Shown in pieces: positions 30,873 to 41,500 of a stretch of DNA of 64,000 nt. A model generated the notes under the pieces. It was given only the letters and a program-made list of their open reading frames with translations. It did not search any database and was not told where the DNA came from. The translations under genes were made by a program, and so were the position numbers. The stretch lies in NCBI RefSeq assembly GCF_027942865.1, contig NC_134507.1, positions 33,462,447-33,526,446 on the forward strand, read 5' to 3'. Position 1 is the first letter of the stretch. The number at the start of each line of letters is the position of its first letter. This DNA comes from Odontesthes bonariensis. Its lineage: Eukaryota > Chordata > Actinopteri > Atheriniformes > Atherinopsidae.

Positions 30873-31935
30873 GGTTATGTATATAAGTTTATGCCGGTTG
30901 ATGTAAATGCCGGTTGATGTGTATGCCCTACTTGTTTTGATTTTGTTATGTGTTGTATAGTTATTAGTGAATACATCAGTAAATGAATACCTGAATGGTC
31001 CTTATCATTGATAATTAGAATTATTTCCATTCATTAATAAAAAATGACAACATGAAAAGGTAACCTTATCATCCACTTGCACAATAGTTGTTTGTACTAC
31101 AAATAAAGCACTGTTTGGAATCAATTTAGCCCACGTTACAAACACGTGGATGGTTATCAATAATTATTGGAATTCCATTAATTGATCAAAATGACAACAT
31201 GAAAGGTCACTTGCATAATTGTGCTTCGTGCTGTAAATAAAGCACTATTTCGAATTTATTTGGCTCAATTCAGAAATACATGAATGAGCATTATCGTTGA
31301 TAATTATTATTTTATGTTCACTTTAAAATGATATTTTGCGAGATTCCTTTCTGTAGGTTAGATTTGACAGCACCTGGCAGGTTGTCATTTTTCCAGTTTG
31401 TTGTCGTAAATCGGCAACGTGATTGGTCCAGCACGGTCATGTGGTGTCTTGTGACATCAAAATCGTCATTCAGCCCTGCGGAAAATATTTCTTCAGAAAA
31501 CGTCTCGGTTTAAAAAAAGTACAGGATTCTGTGACGCGAAACTTTTTTTATATGTGCAAAATAACTTTGTCATTTTTATCAGCGAACGGGCATGTAGTTC
31601 GGAGAGCACGGAGCGAGCCTAAACGAAAACGGGGTTCACCTTTACGGCCTAATATAAAGGTTCTAATACTTGGCACCAAACCTGGAACCCCAACTCTAGT
31701 TTGATGGATTTGAACATGTGTGTTTGATGGATGTAGGACTTAGTTTGTTTCCATAGAAATTATCTCTTCTTCTGTTACTTTACAAAACAAGACGGAGGGT
31801 TTGTGATCTTTGCTTATTATTTATGTTCATATACTGTCCTCAGTGTATTTTAAATCTATTTATTAGTTTTAGTTCCAGATATTTAGTTTAAATGGTTTAG
31901 ATTAAATTCAACATGGGACATTTTGAGGTGATCAC
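30873..31935. other. A+T-rich spacer upstream of the NLR gene
   Basis: No gene seen. Short A+T-rich segments with CAAATAAAGCACTGTTT and GTAAATAAAGCACTATTT repeat at about 31101 and 31233, with similar flanks (AATTATTGGAATT, TTGATAATTA), so this is an old diverged duplication. The missing first exon of the NLR gene could lie here or further left, but I could not recognise it. Confidence 0.4.
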
Positions 31936-32455
31936 TGTGATGGAGTGACCATCACTAGGGTTGTGGGTGTGTTCTGATTGTCATGCCAATGAGCCTGGCT
32001 CTTTGGTGTAGTGGTCAGAGCCCCAGTTTTGTACCCAGAAGGCCAGGGTTCGAGTCCTGGCGGGGCAACTCTACTCCCCTTCGCTACAAATGGTGTCAGA
32101 AGTGGGATGGCTACCGTGAGGCCATCGGAAGCATACCCATTGTGTGTAAGTTGTAATTCCATGTGAGGGACCCCCAGGATTGGTGACCCCGGTGCGAGGG
32201 ACCCCAGTGATGGGTGAAGCATTGATGATGGGGCACACTGGATGGGAGAAGCATGATGGGCCTCTGCGTGAGGGACACCATGAGTGTGTGAAGCGCACCG
32301 GTGCGCTTCCCGAAGGGGAAGGCAGTGTGATGGAGTGACCATCACTAGGATTCTGTCATGCCAATGAGCCTGGCTCTTTGGTGTAGTGGTCAGTTTAGTA
32401 CCCAGAAGGCCAGGGTTCGAGTCCTGGCGGCGCAACTCTACTCCCCTTTGCTACA
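31936..32455 (+). mobile_element. Miniature LTR retrotransposon (TRIM-like) with tRNA-like LTRs
   Basis: Two direct repeats starting TG and ending CA: 31936-32088 (153 bp) and 32326-32455 (130 bp), flanked by a 5-bp duplication ATCAC (31931-31935 and 32456-32460). Two bases after the left LTR is TGGTGTCAGAAGTGGGA (32091-32107), complementary to the 3' end of a tRNA-Leu including CCA. Directly before the right LTR is a purine stretch GAAGGGGAAGGCAG. The 237-bp interior has no open frame. Each LTR contains a tRNA-like unit. This is an LTR retroelement in organisation but far too short to be autonomous, so it must be moved by a helper. Confidence 0.9.
31997..32068 (+). ncRNA. tRNA-like unit inside the 5' LTR (Pol III box A and B)
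   Basis: Reads GGCTCTTTGGTGTAGTGGTC..., with a box A-like TTTGGTGTAGTGGTCAGAG and a canonical box B GGTTCGAGTCC (32048-32058) set in a paired arm CCAGG/CCTGG. Spacing matches a tRNA gene. The matching unit in the 3' LTR is at about 32366-32432 but has lost 8 bases between the boxes. The cloverleaf is imperfect (the T-loop is one base long), so I call it tRNA-like and not a tRNA gene. Confidence 0.7.
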
Positions 32456-32573
32456 ATCACCTTCTGAGTTCTAAACAGGATTGGGTATTTGCTTGTTCAG
32501 ATATATGAAGTAAACGTTCCTCCTGACTGTGTTTTGGACGCAGTGCAGATTATAATCTATGTTTTTTAATCAG

Positions 32574-35500
32574 GAGGAAGCTGGAGAGTGCTGAACCTAG
32601 CGGGGTCTCCATGAAGAATCCTCCCATATCTGACAGATATGGATACCAACAGGTAGCACAGAGGTAAGAAAGATTATTAAAATCATAACAAAGTGCTGCA
32701 TGAGATTAATTTAGAGAACTTTCCCCCAAAAGCTCGTTATATGTAAAACCTTCACAACTAAACACATCTGTGCTCACTACAGTTAGTCTTATACAATCAG
32801 GCACTGACCAGCTCCACTCCAGGGCCTTTGTTCATGTGTTCTTCAACTGGAAGGAAGATTGATCACTGGTGAGCCTTAAATATGTTGCTGTTAAACAAAG
32901 GCTTGTTCTGCCTCCCAGTCAGTCCAGAAAATTGTAAAAGATTTGCATCCTTCAGCATGTTGTCAAAACTCTGAGGTACATATCCTGTCAACAAAGACAG
33001 ACAGATCAAATCCAATATGGAAGTGTTGGTTAAAGCTGCCGTCGGCAGGTTTTCAAAATTCCGAGTCTAAAGTCGGAAAATTTGAACTGATACAACATTC
33101 AGGTCCCTCCCCCAACCTCTACCAAGCTCCGAATCGCCCCCCAAACCCCTACCCCTCTGTGGACGAGGTTGTGCACGTGAGTTCACACCAGTGTGCGCGC
33201 ACACAAGCTGGGGCAGACTCACGCTCAGCATGGTTGGTGACTGTTCTGCTCAGATAATAGATAAATAATAAACCTAACGTGATTGGTTAAAAACAGCCGG
33301 GAGTGCTCAATTTTTGCAAGCATGATTACAGGCTTCAGAGGGAGCTACAGAATTCGGGATTTTTCCTAAACAGCCTATTTAATATTCTACTACCAGAATC
33401 CCATGACAGTTCAAGCTAAAGGGAAATCGTGAACAGTCTTGTTGGGATTGGGTCTAAAATTCAAGTTGATGGTTTAGAAGAAGCTATTGTTGTTGTTAGC
33501 AGACCTAACAACAAGGGGAACTCAGAACAAACTGGTTGGGATTTTATACCTCATCTGGCCGGGGGACACCTCCAGGATCCCCAGGAGGAGCTGGAGAGAG
33601 TGGTTGGAGAGAGGGATGAATGGGTTTTACTGCTGGACCTGTTGTGTCCATCACATGTAAGATATGACAGCATAGTGGGTGTACCCACAGCGACTGTGCT
33701 CTTCTACCATATCAGAATATTGTCTAATGCATTAAAATATGGTTATATTAACAATGGTCCTGTGGAATTGTCTATAGCTGGTGACATATTCAAGCTCTGT
33801 TTAAAACAAAATAAGAAAGTCATGCACATGTTGAATGACTGATAACAACTTGTGAGAATATCTTGCTTGTCCGCAGCATTAAAAAGGTCAATAAAAGATG
33901 GAGGAACTTAATTAGTCAGGCTGATAAACCAACACAATAAAATGGAAGCTACTGAAGCTCCACTGAAATACAAACATAAATTATATTTCACTCTGTTAAT
34001 AGTTGTGAGAACAATCTTTGATAGAGTTGTAATCAACAGTCTAACTAATAGGACCTTCACCTTGTGTTTGTCTCTGTGTGGACAAACAGAATGTGAGCTC
34101 ATTCTTCATGATTCCTCCACAGAGTGGACCAGCAGAGCTCACAGGGTCCCAGTGGTCAGTCTGCCCAGCAGCATCAAACACAGCTGGACTCCATATTTAT
34201 GGTCTGTACATGTACAACAACTACTTTTCCATCTCACCTCCATGCTGCACTGTGTAGACCAGTGGGTTGTCAGTGTGTCCAACATGGATCTGATGTTTGG
34301 CTCCATGGTTTCAGTCTGATTGGCTCATTCATATAGTTGTCTGTTCCAGCTGCTGGAGGACAACATGCTCACTTTTGTGAAGGAGGAGCTGAAGAAGATC
34401 CAGAAGGTTCTGAGTCCAGATTACCCAGAATGCTTAGAGAGTCAGAGGGAGGGTGAGGATGAAGAGCAGAGGAGCAGCAGAGAGGCATTAGTGAAGATCA
34501 CAGTTCACCTCCTGAGGAGAATGAAGCAGGAGGAGCTGGCTGACCGTCTGCAGAGCAGTAAGAGGATTCCTCTAAAGATTTAACCTGCTGGATAAATGAC
34601 ACATTTACTGATGTCTCAGCACACAGAACAGCAGATATTCAGATACTCATTCTGTACAGGGTTTAAATGTCTGTTTGCAGATGTTATGTCTTGTCTTCAT
34701 TCAGATCTTTGTGAACGTAAACTTAAATGTGCTCTGAAGAAGAAGTTCCAGTGTGTGTTTGAGGGGATTGCTAAAGCAGGAAAGCCAACCCTTCTGAATC
34801 AGATCTACACAGAGCTCCACATCACAGAGGGAGGGACTGGAGAGGTCTGTGATGAACATGAGGTCAGACAGATTGAAGCAGCATCCAGGAAAGCAGGCAG
34901 AGCAGAAACATCCATCAGACAAGAAGACATCTTTAAAGTCCCACCAGGAAGAGATGAACCAATGAGAACAGTGATGACAAAGGGAGTGGCTGGCATTGGG
35001 AAAACAGTCTTAACACAGAAGTTCACTCTGGACTGGGCTGAAGGCAAAGCCAACCAGGACATCCAGCTCATGTTTCCATTCACTTTCAGAGAGCTGAATG
35101 TGCTGAAAGAGAGAAAGTTCAGCTTGGTGGAACTTGTTCATCACTTCTTTACTGAGACCAAAGCAGCAGGAATCTGCAGCTTTGAAGAGTTCCAGGTTGT
35201 GTTCATCTTCGACGGTCTGGATGAGTGTCGACTTCCTCTGGACTTCCACAGCAAAGAGCCCCTGACTGATGCTACAGAGCCCACCTCAGTGGATGTGCTG
35301 CTGACAAGCCTCATCAGGGGGAAGCTGCTTCCCTCTGCTCGTCTCTGGATAACCACACGACCTGCAGCAGCCAATCAGATCCCTTCTGACTGTGTTGGCA
35401 TGGTGACAGAGGTCAGAGGGTTCACTGACCCACAGAAGGAGGAGTACTTCAGGAAGAGATTCAGAGATGAGGAGCAGGCCAGCAGGATCATCTCCCACAT

Positions 35501-38500
35501 CCAGACATCACGAAGCCTCCACATCATGTGCCACATCCCAGTCTTCTGCTGGATAACTGCTACAGTTCTGGAGGATGTGTTGGAAACCAGACAGGGAGCA
35601 GAGCTGCCCAGCACCCTGACTGAGATGTACATCCACTTCCTGGTGGTTCAGGCCAAAGTGAAGAAGCTCAAGTATGATGGAGGAGCTGAGACAGATCCAC
35701 ACTGGAGTCCAGAGAGCAGGGAGATGATTGAGTCTCTGGGAAAACTGGCTTTTGAGCAGCTGCAGAAAGGAAACCTGATCTTCTATGAATCAGACCTGAC
35801 AGAGTGTGGCATCGATATCTCAGCAGCCTCAGTGTACTCAGGAGTGTTCACACAGATCTTTAAAGAGGAGCAAGGGCTGTACCAGGAGAAGGTGTTCTGC
35901 TTCATCCATCTGAGTGTTCAGGAGTTTCTGGCTGCTCTTCATGTGCATCTGACCTTCATCAACTCTGGAGTCAACCTGATGGGAGAAGATGAACGACCCA
36001 AGAGGCCTTCATTTCTTAAGAAACCAAAACTAATACAGCTCCATCAGAGTGCTGTGAACAAGGCCTTAAAGAGTCCAAATGGACACCTGGACCTGTTCCT
36101 CCGCTTCCTCCTGGGTCTTTCACTGCAGACCAATCAGAGACTCCTACGAGGCCTGCTGACACAGACAGGAAGTAGCTCACAGACCAATCAGAGGCTGCTA
36201 CGAGGCCTGCTGACACAGACAGGAAGTAGCTCACAGACCAATCAGGAAACAGTCGATTACATCAAGAAGAAGATCAGTGAGGATCTGTCTGCAGAGAGAA
36301 GCATTAATCTGTTCCACTGTCTGAATGAACTGAATGATCGTTCTCTGGTGGAGGAGATCCAACGTTACCTGAGTTCAGGAAGTCTCTCCACAGATAAACT
36401 TTTTCCTGCTCAGTGGTCAGCTCTGGTCTTCATCTTACTGTCATCAGGAAAACATCTGGATGAGTTTGACCTGAAGAAATACTCTGCTTCAGAGGAGGCT
36501 CTTCTGAGGCTGCTGCCAGTGGTCAACGCCTCCAACAAAGCCCTGTAAGTTACCATCATTCAAAAACACAGCTATCTTTTTAACAGGAGAAATAAATAAT
36601 GTATTACTTGTCACTTTGTTATTATTTGTTCAGGCTGAGCGGCTGTAAGCTGTCAGAGAGAAGCTTTAAAACTTTGTCTGCAATTCTCATCTCCCCGTCT
36701 TCCAATCTGAAAGAGCTGGACCTGAGTAAGAACGACTGTAGAGATTCAGGAGTGAAGCAGCTGTGCGTTGGATTAAAGAGTCCACGCTGTGAACTGGAAT
36801 CTCTCAGGTTAGGATGCTTTGCGACTGTCTGATTCTACATTATACCAGCTGATGGTGTTATAAAAGATGTAAATAAAGTTTAAATGAGAAAAATATCCAC
36901 ATAGAATAAAATAGAAACACATTAAACCATTTACCTTTCAGCAGCCTGTCAGTAATTGGGCATTTTAGTGTTGTCTTGGTGTCATTTATGGGTTGAGAAA
37001 CATTGTCCAGGCATGCTCATAGCTTAGCTAGCATTTCAGCCTCCTCTGACCATTTCTTCACTCTGTGTGTGTGTCAGCTGGATTAAATGGGTAGCAGAGG
37101 GGGTTTAAAGCCGACTGTTGTTGAGAAGATTGTTGAGTTGGAGGTGGGGTGGGTTAGATGACAGGAGCTGCAGTATGGTTGATCCTACTGGAGAAGGGGC
37201 ATGTGACTGATCAAACGTGCTGAATAAATGTTTAAATAATAGCAAATGTTTGGACCATATGTTTACCATTCTCTGATTATGATTGTTTATGCAGACTGAG
37301 TGACTGTAACCTCTCAGAGAGAAGCTGTGAAGCTCTGTCCTCAGTTCTCAGCTCCCAGTTCTCCAGTCTGGCAGAACTGGACCTGAGTAACAATGACCTG
37401 CAGGATTCAGGAGTGAAGCAGCTGTCTGTTGGACTAAAGAGTACACGTTGTAAACTGGAATCTCTCAGGTCAGAATTCATCATCAAATTGTACAACTTAC
37501 GAATACTGTAATTTTCATGGTCCTGGGAACTATGTTGTCAGGGGTGTTAGCCCTGGTAGAGCCTCCCATGAGAAATTGGTCCCAGGGGAGGGGTTAGACT
37601 AAGTGATTCAAAGACCTCGATGGAGTGGCACCAGAGGAAAACTTGTGGCCGAGCCTTGGCTCCTGGGATTCGGTCGGGCTTAGTCCAAAGAAGAATCAGG
37701 AAGCCACCTCCACGTGGACCTACCACTCACAGGGAGGAAATTTGAGGTAAGGTGCAATTTGATCTGGGCAGCAGGCGAAGGCGGGGAACTGGGTGTGCCA
37801 ATCCCCAGCAAACTGGCTCTAGGGATGTAGAATGTCACCTCATTGGCAGCAAAAGAGCTTGAGCTGGTGTGTGAGATGGAGCACCTCCACACAGAGCTTT
37901 GGCTCTGGAACCAAACCCCTGCAGAAGGTCTGGACTCTCTAATAGTCTGGAATTCCCCATGGAGAGAGGCATCAGGCGGCTGTGGGGATACTCACACGCC
38001 ACCGGCTGAACGCCTATACGCTGGAGTCCCCCCCGGTGAGTGAGAGGGTCGCCTCACTGCGGCTCCAAGACTTTAATCCCCATGTTGGCAATGACATGGC
38101 ATTAGTTGGAGAGATGTGATTGGGAGGAACGGCCTCCCTGATCTGAACCCCAGTTGTGTCTTGTTTTTGGACTGTGCGAGCCATGGATTGTCCATCACAA
38201 ACAGTAACTCTTCAGTAACTCTAAACTCCTTTCAATTAATCTTCTTCCATGAATCTAGTGGCAACTGAATAAGTTGGTGTCCTGTACTGGTTCCACTGAG
38301 AGGGGCCTGATAACTGAAGGCTCTGCCTCTGATTCTACTTTTAGAGACTCTGAGAGCAAAGTGCTCTGTTGGAAAAATATCCAAATAGATCTTTAAGATG
38401 TGATGGAATTCTTCTCCGTAGTCTCTCCAAATTATTTCCACATCCGAGTTTTAGCTTCAGCAACCACCAATGCTGCAGCCCTTTTAGCCACTCAGTACCC

Positions 38501-41500
38501 CCAGGACAACCAAGCCCGAAAGACTCCCTTCTTCAGCTTGATGGGTGCCCTCAACACTTGCATCCACAGGTCTTCCGGTTACAGCCACAACAGGCACCAA
38601 CAGCCTTAAGGCCATAGCTCTTGGAAGCTGCATCTGCAATGTAGGTCCTGAACATGCACCATTCTGATTCCATGTCTCAAACCTCTGAATTAACTTTAAC
38701 TGTTACCGTTCCATTGAGGTCTTTGAATCGCCCTTCGTCTGATCCCTCCCCTGAGACTAATTTGCCATAGGAGACCCTACGAAGGTTAGAAAGGATGGGG
38801 TGTACTGTTTAATTTTGTGCAAATATCAAATATATATTGAACCAGGGCTCTGTCTGTCACTTTAACAGCCATATCTGAAATATTCATGAGGAACATGAAT
38901 ATAAAAGTGACCCATGTGTGAATGGTTTAACACTGTCACTTTAACAGATTGATGAAGCTTTTAATGCTGTGTATCTCATGTGAAAACAGCTTCAGAGTTT
39001 CAGCCATGTATGTTGTTCTGTGTGTCTGCAGCATGTCAGGCTGTCTGATCACAGAGGAAGGCTGTGCCTCTCTGGCCTCAGCTGTGACCTCCAACCCCTC
39101 CCATCTAAGAGATCTGGACCTGAGCTACAACCATCCAGGAGACTCAGGAGTGAAGCTGCTGACAGCTGCAATGAATGATCCACAAAAACCCAAGTATGGA
39201 GAGGCCTGCTGCAGCATATTGTTATGTTACTTACTACTAAAACTGTTAACATTAATTTCCCCTGTAAATTGTCCTGAGGTGCCTTTTGTTGAGGATTTGT
39301 ATGATTCTTAAAGTATTTATATTACTTACTTGAGGATGGATGTGTACAATTACATAACCAAGGTACTCCACCTCAGTCTTGGCGATGTGACATTTGTGTG
39401 GATTGATGACTAATCCAAAAATTTGGATCTATTGAGAGACATCAGAGACATTATTAACTTATGACTGCATATTTGTTCTAATCCCACTTAAATGTTTAGA
39501 TAAAAACTATTATAAAATGCCAACACAAGCATACCTGGGATAGTAAATATGGCAAAGTTACAGTGGCAGTGCTAAACTAAAACAACATGAGCACATGTAA
39601 AACAAAGGTTAATGGATAAGATGTGTCAGGGAAAAGTGGTGAGTAGATGAGATCTCACACACTTTGTTACATTCAGTCAAGATTAAATTAAAAGAGTAAT
39701 TTTCAACTGTGCTCCATCCCAGTGGACGTGTCAAGAAAATAGTCACTGAATTATGCTGAACAAGAAAATACTTGATCAATTGAAGCACTGACGGTCCAGC
39801 TGCTGTTTCCACAACCTGCACATCTGTACTGGATCTCTGAGTTTCAAAATAATGCATCAATGAATAAAATGTAGATCTTTTATGATGACTATGTGCATTA
39901 CACTTTTCAAACTTATTAGAAAAAACTTTTGAATATTTCAGAAATAGCCAAGATTTAGGCTTTATGAAACCAACTCTGTTTATAATTCAAAAATAGAGAG
40001 AAAAAAACATCTCCTGCTGAAAAAAATGCTAATATAAAATAAAAAACTAGCCTCCTAGCGATTTACAGTCGTCCAGGATAGGTTACGGAGAGCAACAGAG
40101 AGCCCTCTCTGCCGTCGGAAATCCTCCCGGAGACGCTCTCCGTTGCTTTCGTGCGTCAGCCAAAATTCCTAACTATCCATCAAGGAGACGGAGACTCGCA
40201 GAGACCGCAAGGGTTGTGATTGGTCGGCTAACAACATAATTTCCTTCATTTTACTGTGTGCCGGTCAACATTTGGTCAAAATTATTTGCATTTCAATATC
40301 AATAAGCTCCAACTCCAACAAAAGTCTTTCTCTCTCGGTCGCCATCGTTCACTGTGAGCAGTGGAACGGATCCGGAAGGTAAACAATCAATCACTTTCAC
40401 GATAGACGTCACGAGATTAGGTCGTCTTGCGTAGCGACGCCTACTGATCGGGAGGTGAATTGCCTTGCGTATCCGACATCCCGATGGAGAACTTCGAAAG
40501 GTTTAATAGTCTCTGCGTGACCATGGAGTCGAATTGGCCGAAAGCTACGGAGTAGCATACCGAGGCCTTTACATTTACACCATAACACCTTAATAACACT
40601 TTTCCATAGTAGAATGAGTGTTTATGTTAGCCTTGAAGGCTAGCATAGAGTGTGTAGTTAATTACTACTTACTCTAACTTTTAATGTCTCTTTTCTTTTT
40701 CGGTGACATTTTCTATTTTTAAAGCAGAAACATGAGCAAAAATTTTGAGACCAAACAAAATATTAATGTGAGGATTTACTTTCATGATTTTGTGGCATCA
40801 AGCCTGTTTGCAACAGCCAGTCTGATATTTTACCGTCAATCCAGCGTCTTACAGCAACTCTGCCACACAGCACGTGTCCTTGTTGGGAGCGGTGACGAGA
40901 GGGACTGACCTTTAGCCAATGAAATTTTAGGCAGCATATCTAACCTTTGTTGCCATGCAAGTTACACTGAACATTGGGACGAGAGGGCCCGTTGGAAAAG
41001 TAGTTTTTTATAAATGCTTAATACTACGAATGACTTTGTGAAAAATATTATATTTAATGCATTATGTAAAAAAATATGTTATATTAGAATATTATTTAAA
41101 ATATTGGTAGGGACAACTCTGTCTTCCCAAAACTTTTGTTGTGACTTGTCCCTATGGTCCCTTTGCAAACTTATGCCCATGGTGTGTGTGAGAGCCATGT
41201 AATTAGACTGTGCTGCTCTGCCCCCCTTTCAGGGTGGAGCCTGCTGGAGAACGATGGCTGACACCAGGTCTGAGGAAGTGTAAGTGTGTTCTTAATCTGA
41301 TTCATGACATCCAACCATCTTCACACTGTCACATCACTCATTGATCAAAGTGAACAGATGATGGATCAGTAACTGCAGCTGGATTGTGTTTGTTCTCTCC
41401 ATCAGATTCCTGTCAACTCACAATCGACACAAACACAGTGAGCAGAGGACTGAAACTGTCTGACAACAACAGGAAGGTGACCCATCTGAAGGAGGTTCAG

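Larger units (their letters stand above)
32665..34122. other. NLR intron with a MITE and a LINE scrap
   Basis: Contains the TTAA MITE at 33030-33420, a short Tx1-like LINE C-terminal scrap at about 33540-33660, and otherwise no recognised features. Confidence 0.5.

Noticed and set aside
31997..32068. Functional tRNA gene
   Set aside because: T-loop one base too long, imperfect acceptor pairing, and presence in both LTRs; treated as a tRNA-like promoter unit.
31932..32435. 167-codon minus-strand frame across the miniature LTR element
   Set aside because: It runs through both LTRs and the primer site; an open frame of a repeated non-coding element.
40060..40570. MITE in the long NLR intron
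   Set aside because: Composition differs from the flanks, but terminal repeats and target duplication could not be matched; mentioned only in the intron entry.
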